Assembly (NCBI GenBank): GCA_900555165.1
Contig: USKE01000070.1
Span: forward strand, 1-9,278
Reading direction: 5' to 3'
DNA: 9,278 nt
Source of the DNA: an uncultured Porphyromonadaceae bacterium
GTDB taxonomy: Bacteria; Bacteroidota; Bacteroidia; Bacteroidales; Muribaculaceae
Each line of letters starts with the position of its first letter. The stretch's first letter is position 1. Shown here piece after piece: positions 1 through 5,480 of the stretch. The notes below the pieces were generated by a model. The model searched no databases, had not been told where the DNA came from, and saw only the letters and a list, made by a program, of their open reading frames with translations. The translations under genes were made by a program, and so were the position numbers.

Positions 1-1222
1 TGATACGTCCGTCCTCCAGAAGCCATGTGTTTTCTTTCGAGACCCTGACCTTTTCGCCTTCAGGCTTTTCAGGCTTTTGCCGCTGTTGCGCTTTTGCAGG
101 TTTCGCTTTTTCCTGTGCTGCTGACTCGGATTGTGTCGTCTCCTCCTTGATGCCGTGGATTTTATTCCACCATTTTATGCCGCCGGGAACAAATTCCAGG
201 TTACGGCGGTCGGTATTGTACTGGATAATCCCTGTGCGGGTCTTACCGTCGCGGCATAAGACTTCTTTCGGAGGGAGCGGCTTGCCCTGTTTTAGCTGGG
301 CTATCTCGGCCATTGACAGTTTGCTCTGCCCGAATGTATCGCGGACATAGACTGACTTGGCGGGGATGGCGATTAGTTCGTTGGTGTATCTGTCGCGGCT
401 GACGAAACTCGGAATCTTCTCGCCCGTCACAGGGTCGATGAGGTCAACGATTCTTCCGAGGTTGCCGTTCTCAATAAGGTTGGCTTTGTCAATCTTGGAG
501 AACTTGTGGCCCATGAAGTCCTGATCGAGTTTTGCCTCGTGGTGGATGAAGTGGGGGACCACCTTGACATTGCCGTCAGGGTCTGTCCTGAACGAGAGAC
601 GGGCTTCGACCGGATATTTCTCACCGGCGAAAGACATTGTGAGGTTCACAGGCTTTGACTTGCGGTTATAGAGCATCTCCTGAAGGTCTCCGCTCTGTTT
701 CAGTGCCTCGCGGTCGATACCCCATTTCTCTTTGAGGGTGTCCCAGTCAATCCTGCTCTCATCCACGGGGCGATATTTCGCCTCCTTTTCGGCGTTGGCA
801 GGTTCTTCTGCGACTGCATCGCCCTTTGGTTCTTCGGATGCCGATATTTTCTGTTCCTGCGGCGAATCTACCTTCTGAGCCGGAAGCGGCACATCGACCA
901 CGTTGTTTTTGAGCATCTCGGCATTTGCCACTGGGTCTTTGGCGAGGTCGCCGATTACGGTGCCCACCGTGTCGTAGCGGTCAGCGGGAACGCGGAAGAA
1001 TCCGAATGTCGAGGGGTTCTTGCACTGGCGCACGAAGTTCGACATAAAGGCTTCGAGAGGGTTCTGACCTTTGGAGAATTTCACAAGGTCAGAGAGTTTC
1101 GCCGACTTTACATCGGTCATCCTGGGTGTGCCGTCCTCGTTGAGTCCGGTCACTGCGCCTACCTGCCCGGTGTCGTTGTTGCGGGCGATAAGCACTTCTT
1201 CTTGATTCAGGTCTTTTGCCAT
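1..1222 (-). CDS. DUF4099/DUF3945-type mobile-element protein (C-terminus off window)
   Basis: The reading frame is open from an ATG at 1222 to the left edge: 407 codons and no stop, so the C-terminus is missing. The N-terminal ~105 residues contain the well-conserved block DLVKFSKGQNPLEAF (about 45-59), followed by NFVRQCKNPSTFGFFRVP. A charged, Glu/Pro-rich linker spans about 115-155. A second region begins at IDWDTLKEKWGID (158-170) and GDLQEMLY (178-185) and runs through a basic and acidic beta-rich part to about 350. A Lys/Gln/Pro-rich low-complexity stretch (about 370-392) follows. I recognise this as the DUF4099/DUF3945 family found on Bacteroides integrative elements, often near a topoisomerase gene. 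Its molecular function is unknown to me, and a DNA-processing or transfer-related role is only inferred from context. It lies 83 bp downstream of the small HTH gene and may share its transcript. Confidence 0.85.
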   Translation of the reverse strand, partial: MAKDLNQEEVLIARNNDTGQVGAVTGLNEDGTPRMTDVKSAKLSDLVKFSKGQNPLEAFMSNFVRQCKNPSTFGFFRVPADRYDTVGTVIGDLAKDPVANAEMLKNNVVDVPLPAQKVDSPQEQKISASEEPKGDAVAEEPANAEKEAKYRPVDESRIDWDTLKEKWGIDREALKQSGDLQEMLYNRKSKPVNLTMSFAGEKYPVEARLSFRTDPDGNVKVVPHFIHHEAKLDQDFMGHKFSKIDKANLIENGNLGRIVDLIDPVTGEKIPSFVSRDRYTNELIAIPAKSVYVRDTFGQSKLSMAEIAQLKQGKPLPPKEVLCRDGKTRTGIIQYNTDRRNLEFVPGGIKWWNKIHGIKEETTQSESAAQEKAKPAKAQQRQKPEKPEGEKVRVSKENTWLLEDGRI

Positions 1223-1305
1223 AAATTAAAAAGGTGTTTTGGGTTAGAGACTTGCGCCGTTGCCGGCGCGATAATTATTGTGTGTATGTAGTAGTGTGTA
1301 TGTTC

Positions 1306-1638
1306 TTATCTTGGAATCCCTTCAAAGGCTATACGGCAATCTACGGCAGGGAACAGTACCCTTGACTGCTTGGATTCTCCGGTTTTGATGAAGGGGAGTG
1401 TGCCGTCGGCCATCATCTGCTCGACCTTCGTCTTTGATACTTTGTATCGTTTGCAGACCTGCGCCTTTGTGTAGAATCTCTGTTCATCTTCGAGTATGCC
1501 GAGATTGACGAGGGTGTCGTACATTTCGCGGTTCGCTTTCTTTATCTCGTCGCGGATTTCGGACAAGAGACGCTCGCGCATATCGGAGACTATCCGGCTG
1601 AGTTCAAGACTCAGTATTTTCTGTTCGTTGGCTGTCAT
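1306..1638 (-). CDS. Small helix-turn-helix protein (110 aa)
   Basis: I place the start at the ATG at 1638, because the upstream gene's stop codon ends at 1641, only two bases before it (TGA-TC-ATG). The longer open frame reaching 1776 would overlap that gene and has an unlike N-terminus. Residues 1-45 are a charged helical segment, probably for oligomerization. Residues about 55-100 form a MerR/excisionase-like winged HTH: FYTKAQVCKRYKVSKTKVEQ, then a short wing containing LPFIKTGESKQSRVLF. This DNA-binding layout is common in Bacteroides element proteins sitting beside the integrase, where such proteins act as excision factors or local regulators. The exact role here is inferred. Tight spacing suggests translational coupling with the 126-aa HTH gene. 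Confidence 0.8.
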   Translation of the reverse strand: MTANEQKILSLELSRIVSDMRERLLSEIRDEIKKANREMYDTLVNLGILEDEQRFYTKAQVCKRYKVSKTKVEQMMADGTLPFIKTGESKQSRVLFPAVDCRIAFEGIPR

Positions 1639-1640
1639 GA

Positions 1641-2021
1641 TCAGAGGCGGGGAAGGCGGGTTACACGTTTCAATGCTTTCTCGTATGCCACGCTGTCCCA
1701 CGGGCATTGTGTGGCGTGAATGGCATCCACTATCTCTTTGAGGTAGTAGTGGGTCTCGCGCCCGACTTTCTTCCATTTCAGACCGAGTTTCTTCCTGATG
1801 CGCTGGAGATGGCGGGGAGAAACGAGCAGGATTGCCGCCGCTTCTTCTTTCGTCACCATCGGTCTTAAAGGCAACTGCGGCCGGGCATCATTTTTCTCTT
1901 TTGCCTTGCGCTCCTTTTCTTCCTTTGCCACTATGTAATCGAGGAAGCGGGATAAGTCGCCTCTCATACCGGCAACCTCTTCTTTGAGGCATTCGTAGGT
2001 GGTTATGTTTTCTTGTTCCAT
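1641..2021 (-). CDS. Small helix-turn-helix protein (126 aa)
   Basis: It starts at the ATG at 2021. The N-terminal half (1-50) is charged and probably coiled (ECLKEEVAGMRGDLSRFLDY, then a Lys/Glu-rich stretch). The core HTH covers about residues 54-100: MVTKEEAAAILLVSPRHLQR is a clear helix-turn-helix, followed by the wing WKKVGRETHYYLKEIV, the pattern of HTH_17/MerR-type excisionase-like domains. The C-terminus ends in a basic tail. The gene is followed after two bases by a second HTH protein of similar architecture. Paired small HTH genes downstream of an integrase are typical of Bacteroides elements and are candidates for excision or transfer regulators. No sequence feature shows which DNA site they bind; the direct repeats just upstream (2087-2110) are a candidate. 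Confidence 0.8.
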   Translation of the reverse strand: MEQENITTYECLKEEVAGMRGDLSRFLDYIVAKEEKERKAKEKNDARPQLPLRPMVTKEEAAAILLVSPRHLQRIRKKLGLKWKKVGRETHYYLKEIVDAIHATQCPWDSVAYEKALKRVTRLPRL

Positions 2022-2086
2022 TCTTACGGGGATTTGGTGGTTCTTGAAATCGACCGCAAGTTAGCTCCGTTCGGAAAGGTGCATCC

Positions 2087-2110
2087 GGTATATACCATGT
2101 GATATACCAC
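2087..2110. repeat. Direct repeat plus palindrome upstream of HTH operon
   Basis: The octamer ATATACCA occurs at 2090-2097 and again at 2102-2109, a 12-bp period, and the first copy overlaps the perfect palindrome GGTATATACC (2087-2096). The block lies 65-90 bp upstream of the 126-aa HTH gene start, in its only upstream intergenic space. It could be an operator for one of the HTH proteins. That is inference from position and repeat structure; I see no convincing TAnnTTTG promoter box next to it. Confidence 0.45.
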
Positions 2111-2179
2111 GCAAAAACCGGATAATTTGACTTTTATTTAGATATGTTTACAGTCGTTAGCACTCGTCAGGATATAGCA

Positions 2180-2209
2180 AGTGCCGTCCGGACATTCCCG
2201 AACGGCACT
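2180..2209. terminator. Hairpin downstream of the integrase, no clear U-tract
   Basis: AGTGCCGT (2180-2187) pairs with ACGGCACT (2202-2209) and the stem continues past a C/A mismatch with two more G-C pairs. It begins about 30 bp after the integrase stop. It is a plausible transcription-ending or RNA-stabilising hairpin for the integrase mRNA, but on the minus strand no T-run follows it, so classic intrinsic termination is doubtful. The hairpin could instead be a protein-binding dyad. Confidence 0.35.
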
Positions 2210-2238
2210 CACCTGAGGCGTGTTACGGAATGTTCAGC

Positions 2239-3456
2239 TTAAAAATCGAGATTGCCGAGGTTCCTGGAAAGAATGTCCATATCCTTTCCGATTTTGTCGG
2301 CGGTAATTCTCGCGTAGATCTGTGTGGTCTGGATATTTGTGTGTCCGAGCATCTTTGATACCGACTCGATAGGCACACCACGGCCGAGGGTCATGGTAGT
2401 GGCGAAGGTGTGCCGGGCGAGATGAAACGTCAGGTTCTTCTCGATGCCGCAGATGTCGGCTATCTCCTTCAGATAGCAGTTCAGCTTCTGATTGGTGATT
2501 ATCGGCATGAGCTGGCCGTCGATGTAGCATCCCTCATATTTGTCGAGTATTTTCAGGGCAGGCGGAAGCAGGGGCACCATAACCTTAGTGTTGGTTTTCT
2601 GGCGGTGGGTGACTATCCACAGGCGACCGTCGAACATCTTCTGGATGTTATCGACACGGAGGTGGGCGAGGTCGATATATGCCAGCCCGGTGAAGCAGGC
2701 GAAGATGAAGATGTCGCGCACCTGTTCCAGACGCTTGGAGGCAAACTCCTTCTGCATCATTTTGCAAAGCTCGTCTTCGGTGAGATAGCCACGGTCAACA
2801 CGCTCGATGGAGATTTTGTAACCGTTGAACGGGTCAACGGTTATCAGCCCTGCGCGGATGGCTTTGTTGATTACCTGCTTGAAGAACTTCATGCACTTGT
2901 AGGTGGTGTTCTGCGAGTATTTGTACTCGGTACGGAGGAAGAACTCAAGATCCACGATGAACTGGTATCTGATTTCACGGAGAGGTATGTCCGTGATGTT
3001 GTATTTCTTCTTCATGAACTCCACCACGCGGCGGTACATCCTTTCGTACTTGCGGTAGGTGGGGTCGGCTTTGCTGAGGCCGACGAGCTTCTTGGTGTCC
3101 TCCAGATGCTGCTCATAGAGTTTCAGGAGTGATTCCTCCCGCTGGGTGATGCCCATGTAGGCGTTGCGCACCATTTCGGCGGTGACATAGCCGTGACGAC
3201 GCTGGATGTCGTAGTAGTGGTTTGTAAGGATGGTCTGGGTATCCTGAAGGTGGTTGTTCAACTCAAATACTTTGGTCGAACGCCCCAGTGCTCTTCCTGA
3301 TTTTCTATCCCACTTTGACGGCTCACAGTTGAGCTTTGTACTCCATTCTTGTCTTTCCCCGTCAATAGATATGCGGACGATTATAGTTGCAGTACCATCT
3401 TTATTGAGATGATTGCTTCGGAGAAAGAACAGAATCTTAAAAGTGTTCTGTTTCAT
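2239..3456 (-). CDS. IntDOT-like tyrosine recombinase (integrase)
   Basis: Site-specific recombinase that integrates and excises the element, acting on DNA in the cytoplasm. I chose the ATG at 3456 (405 aa) because MKQNTFKILFFLRSNHLNKDG is where this family normally begins; the open frame extends 24 further codons without resemblance. Layout: arm-binding N-terminal domain about 1-90, SAM-like core-binding domain about 105-215, catalytic domain about 225-400. Catalytic signature visible: Lys287, His345-x-x-Arg348 (HLARHTF), His372 (MLGHTN) and nucleophile Tyr381. The usual first arginine is absent: the motif reads CFTGLAYID with Ala259. From memory, IntDOT of CTnDOT also lacks this arginine, and an Arg at 285 has been discussed for it; Arg285 is present here (HRQK). 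It is transcribed away from ssrA, and its att region is probably the repeat-rich gap upstream. Confidence 0.93.
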   Translation of the reverse strand: MKQNTFKILFFLRSNHLNKDGTATIIVRISIDGERQEWSTKLNCEPSKWDRKSGRALGRSTKVFELNNHLQDTQTILTNHYYDIQRRHGYVTAEMVRNAYMGITQREESLLKLYEQHLEDTKKLVGLSKADPTYRKYERMYRRVVEFMKKKYNITDIPLREIRYQFIVDLEFFLRTEYKYSQNTTYKCMKFFKQVINKAIRAGLITVDPFNGYKISIERVDRGYLTEDELCKMMQKEFASKRLEQVRDIFIFACFTGLAYIDLAHLRVDNIQKMFDGRLWIVTHRQKTNTKVMVPLLPPALKILDKYEGCYIDGQLMPIITNQKLNCYLKEIADICGIEKNLTFHLARHTFATTMTLGRGVPIESVSKMLGHTNIQTTQIYARITADKIGKDMDILSRNLGNLDF

Positions 3457-3551
3457 TTTCAGACTGGATTTGGTGGTTATGGGTGCGGAGCTTTGTGTGC
3501 CACGCTGAAACCATAACGAGTTAAACATTTGGTTTGCTTAGACCAACTCCG

Positions 3552-3590
3552 GCCAACAGCGGACCAATGTCGGACATTGGTGCTGTCGGC
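3552..3590. repeat. Long near-perfect inverted repeat upstream of integrase
   Basis: The centre is a perfect 9-bp palindrome with one unpaired base: ACCAATGTC (3563-3571), G, GACATTGGT (3573-3581). It is extended by GCCAACAGC (3552-3560) against GCTGTCGGC (3582-3590), with one mismatch and a two-base bulge (3561-3562). It lies about 100 bp upstream of the integrase start. Having almost no loop, it looks more like an operator or cruciform-forming recombination or nicking site than a terminator. Whether it controls the integrase or is part of the att/oriT machinery cannot be decided from sequence. Confidence 0.6.
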
Positions 3591-3678
3591 TGCAAGAAAA
3601 TGATGAAGGGATAGTAAAACAGGTTACGGGGAAGAGAGAAAGCAGTGTCGCCAAACCATAAAAATCAAAATAGGTTTC

Positions 3679-3830
3679 TATGTCCGATTTTGACCGGCTT
3701 TTGACCGCTTATGTCCGAGTTAGCTTCTTGTAATGTGCTGCACATAACATAGTTACAAGGCTTCCGGTGGCACAACGGTGGCAATTTGGTGTGACGGAAA
3801 TCTCTGCCACTAATTTGCCACCAATAGTGG
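3679..3830. repeat. Cluster of 11-bp-phased repeats, candidate integrase arm sites
   Basis: Between the integrase and ssrA, short repeats come in pairs spaced 11 bp start to start. TTTTGACCG is at 3688 and 3699, CGGTGGCA at 3765 and 3776, and TGCCAC (the same GTGGCA core inverted) at 3805 and 3816. TATGTCCGA flanks the first pair at 3679 and 3710, and TATGTCCG recurs at 3848. There is also a dyad CTTGTAA (3727-3733)/TTACAAG (3753-3759) enclosing the palindrome ATGTGC-T-GCACAT (3733-3745). Spacing by one helical turn is expected for protein dimers or arrays on one DNA face, as with integrase arm sites and excision-factor sites. The function is inferred. No protein-coding gene is seen in 3457-3970. 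Confidence 0.55.
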
Positions 3831-3888
3831 TCTTGTGCGGTCTTTTTTATGTCCGGAATCGGTCCTGAGTCGATAGGGTATGGATACT

Positions 3889-3923
3889 AAAAAACCGCGC
3901 AATATGCTGATATTACGCGGTTT
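3889..3923 (-). terminator. Rho-independent terminator of ssrA
   Basis: Minus-strand hairpin: AAACCGCG (8 bp, closing pairs 3892-3899/3916-3923), one C/A mismatch, then AATAT/ATATT and a GCTG loop. On the minus strand it is followed by six T (3894-3889). It sits about 50 nt beyond the mature tmRNA 3' end in the right orientation. If the mobile element begins at the tmRNA 3' end, this terminator would be element-borne. Otherwise the insertion point lies to its left. Confidence 0.8.
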
Positions 3924-3952
3924 GTCTTGATTTTGTCTTGTGTCGGCCGGAG

Positions 3953-3967
3953 AGTGTCCGGAACACT
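3953..3967. repeat. Small inverted repeat abutting the tmRNA 3' end
   Basis: AGTGT (3953-3957) and ACACT (3963-3967) flank CCGGA, three bases from the tmRNA 3' end. Beside it the nonamer TTTGTCTTG repeats at 3921 and 3932, again 11 bp apart. In size and position it could be a core-type att site or a weak processing stem for the tmRNA precursor. It is short enough to be chance, so this is a pointer only. Confidence 0.3.
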
Positions 3968-3970
3968 TAG

Positions 3971-4367
3971 TGGAGATGGAGGGGCTTGAACCCTCGTCCA
4001 AACGTGGAACTAATGAGCTTTCTACATGCTTAGTTTCCAGTTGGTTTTCGTCGACGGGCAGGGTGGAAACGCCCAACCCGGCGCTTAGCTCCTTGAATTT
4101 CGGGGGCCTCGCGGAGCACTTGGCCTCCTATCCCCGATTTAACTGCACCGCCATATCGATTAGTCTCGGGAAAATGACAATCGGGCGATGTCTCGTCTAC
4201 GCCACTGTGGCGCAGATAAAGCGTGATCTACTGTACTTCAATCAGGCAGCGAGAGCGTAGTTGTTTTCGCCATTTAAATTTGCGATGTCCCAGATTATAG
4301 AGCGTAGCCATCATTGCTCTGCATGCTTACACACCACCTCTACACGCTGTCAAAACCTGTCATCCCC
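3971..4367 (-). ncRNA. ssrA: Transfer-messenger RNA (tmRNA)
   Basis: tmRNA enters stalled ribosomes, acts as an alanyl-tRNA mimic and then as a message that adds a proteolysis tag. The 5' end GGGGATG (from 4367) pairs with CATCTCC (3978-3972) as a 7-bp acceptor stem containing a G-U at the third pair, the alanine identity element. Next to the 5' end is the conserved GGTTTTGACAG block. At the 3' end a T-arm GAGGG-TTCAAGC-CCCTC is intact, with discriminator A at 3971. The genomic bases after it are CTA, so the terminal CCA is not encoded and must be added. The tag reading frame is in the middle (4271-4242). The ~397-nt length suits the family. The open frames across this region on both strands are coincidental. 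Confidence 0.97.
4242..4271 (-). other. tmRNA tag reading frame, GENNYALAA-stop
   Basis: Inside the tmRNA, resume codon GGC at 4271-4269 opens GGC GAA AAC AAC TAC GCT CTC GCT GCC TGA, giving the peptide GENNYALAA. The C-terminal ALAA is the usual signal for ClpXP-type proteases. From memory, Bacteroidales tags are GENNYALAA or GETNYALAA, which supports the order-level assignment. Confidence 0.95.
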
Positions 4368-4415
4368 GGTGTTGTGCGGTTTCGCCCCGACCCTCCGGCC
4401 AAGGGGAAATCGTGG

Positions 4416-4445
4416 CAAAGTTACAAAAAAACGCGCGGATTGCAA
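4416..4445 (-). promoter_or_regulatory. ssrA promoter (Bacteroidetes type)
   Basis: The -7 box TAACTTTG (4423-4416) has a TTG -33 element at 4445-4443, 19 bp upstream. Transcription would start around 4410, giving a 5' leader of roughly 40 nt that is removed to reach the mature end at 4367. The -33 TTG falls inside the loop of the lgt terminator hairpin and the -7 box directly follows that terminator's T-run, so the two signals are interlocked. Confidence 0.75.
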
Positions 4446-4457
4446 TAATCCGCGCGT
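4424..4457 (-). terminator. Strong bidirectional-looking terminator after lgt
   Basis: Perfect 11-bp stem ACGCGCGGATT (4431-4441)/AATCCGCGCGT (4447-4457) with a GCAAT loop. Minus-strand T-run 4430-4424, and a matching T-run 4457-4462 on the plus strand. It would end the pta-ackA-lgt transcript, about 125 nt after the lgt stop. The 3' untranslated stretch (4458-4583) also contains a second hairpin, CCCTG-TGCGG/CCGCA-G-CAGGG (4526-4551, one bulge), without a T-run. I see no gene in 4458-4583. Confidence 0.85.
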
Positions 4458-4583
4458 TTTTTAACAATTTTATTCTAATTTACTCGCCGAAGGGGATACC
4501 GACAGCTACATCGTGTCCGACTCAGCCCTGTGCGGCAATACCGCAGCAGGGTTGCCAAGGGAGGTAATCAGTCCGGATGAGGG

Positions 4584-5465
4584 TTACTCAATCTTGTATG
4601 CCGGTTCGTTCTCGGGCGGGAATTTGTCGGGATACCGGATTTTGAAGGGCTTGTGGATGAACGAATATATCACGAAACCGATGCCCATCAGAATGAACGG
4701 TATCGACAGCCACTGACCCATGTTGAGGGTCATGCCCACCTCAAACGCCTCCTGGGGGTTCTTTATGAACTCAATGAGGAAACGGGCGGTGAACAGCCAG
4801 ATGAAGAACACGCCGAACAGCAGCCCGGGACGCTCGCCGGCGTTGCGGCGCCAGTACATCCACATCAGCAGCCCGAACAGCGCCAGATAACAGAGCGCCT
4901 CGTAGATCTGCGTGGGGTGCGACGGAGCCGAGAACACGGGTGCCGCGCCGGCCATCCAGTCGTTGATGTTGACTATGAACCTGAAACCCCACGGCAGATC
5001 GGTGGTGTGGCCGTAGATCTCGTGGTTCATCAGGTTGCCGCAGCGTATCAGCGCGCCCACAAGTGCTATGGGCACCACGAGGCGGTCAAACGTCCAGAAC
5101 GGATTGCGTTTCGTGGTGAATATCGAGAACAGAATCACGGCTATCATGATACCGATGGTGCCGCCATGACTGGCCAGGCCGCCGTGCCAGGTGTAGAGAA
5201 TCTCCACGGGGTGTTTCGAGAAATAGTCCCACTCGTAGAAGAAACAGTGCCCCAGCCTGGCGCCCACTATCGTGGCCACCACCACATACACCAGAAGGAT
5301 GCCGAGCCATTTCTCGGGCACACCCTCGTGGCGGAACATGCGTTCCATGATCTTGTATCCCAGGAAAAAACCGATGATGAACATCAGTCCGTACCAGCGT
5401 ATGGCGAACGGACCCAGCTCAACGAGCACCGGGTCTACCGTCCATGTCACAAAAAGATCCAACAC
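4584..5465 (-). CDS. lgt: Prolipoprotein diacylglyceryl transferase
   Basis: Inner-membrane enzyme that transfers diacylglycerol from phosphatidylglycerol to the lipobox cysteine of prolipoproteins, the first step of lipoprotein maturation. At 293 aa it has normal length, with about seven hydrophobic segments (roughly 21-37, 54-69, 103-116, 129-141, 190-204, 213-226, 252-268). Family motifs: HGGLASHGG (94-102, with His100), RCGNLMNHEIYG (141-152, equivalent to the E. coli Lgt signature with its key arginine), HPTQIYE (183-189) and RFLIEFIK (228-235). The start is a GTG at 5465, where the family's N-terminus (FVTWTVDPVLVELGPFAIRWYG) fits; no nearby in-frame ATG serves. It begins 15 bp after the ackA stop, so it is probably co-transcribed with pta-ackA, an unexpected functional partner. 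A strong terminator follows. Confidence 0.96.
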   Translation of the reverse strand: MLDLFVTWTVDPVLVELGPFAIRWYGLMFIIGFFLGYKIMERMFRHEGVPEKWLGILLVYVVVATIVGARLGHCFFYEWDYFSKHPVEILYTWHGGLASHGGTIGIMIAVILFSIFTTKRNPFWTFDRLVVPIALVGALIRCGNLMNHEIYGHTTDLPWGFRFIVNINDWMAGAAPVFSAPSHPTQIYEALCYLALFGLLMWMYWRRNAGERPGLLFGVFFIWLFTARFLIEFIKNPQEAFEVGMTLNMGQWLSIPFILMGIGFVIYSFIHKPFKIRYPDKFPPENEPAYKIE

Positions 5466-5480
5466 TTGCCTTCAGGGGGA

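Larger units (their letters stand above)
1..3970. mobile_element. One end of an integrated element beside ssrA (partial)
   Basis: This stretch carries a tyrosine integrase next to the tmRNA gene, then two small helix-turn-helix proteins, then a DUF4099/DUF3945-type protein, all on the minus strand. That set and order are typical of Bacteroides conjugative and mobilizable elements, and integrase-proximal ends abutting the 3' end of a tRNA or tmRNA gene are the usual layout. The right boundary is inferred: it could be the tmRNA 3' end at 3971 or a point between it and about 3830, because a good terminator for ssrA (3889-3923) lies inside the interval. The left end is outside the window, so the second att copy, and hence the exact core site, cannot be read here. 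No transfer, mobilization or cargo genes are visible in this portion. Confidence 0.75.

Noticed and set aside
2410..3132. Plus-strand open frame of 240 codons
   Set aside because: Antisense to the integrase catalytic and core-binding domains; no promoter or family likeness.
3457..3528. 24-codon N-terminal extension of the integrase
   Set aside because: The residues do not resemble the family, whose arm-binding domain begins at MKQNTFKI.
3810..4464. Open frames on both strands across the tmRNA
   Set aside because: They overlap ssrA, whose acceptor stem, T-arm and tag frame are all present.
4489..4530. Coding-like tail VGHDVAVGIPFGE-stop on the minus strand after lgt
   Set aside because: Only 13 codons before an upstream in-frame stop and no start codon; possibly a decayed gene end but not supportable.
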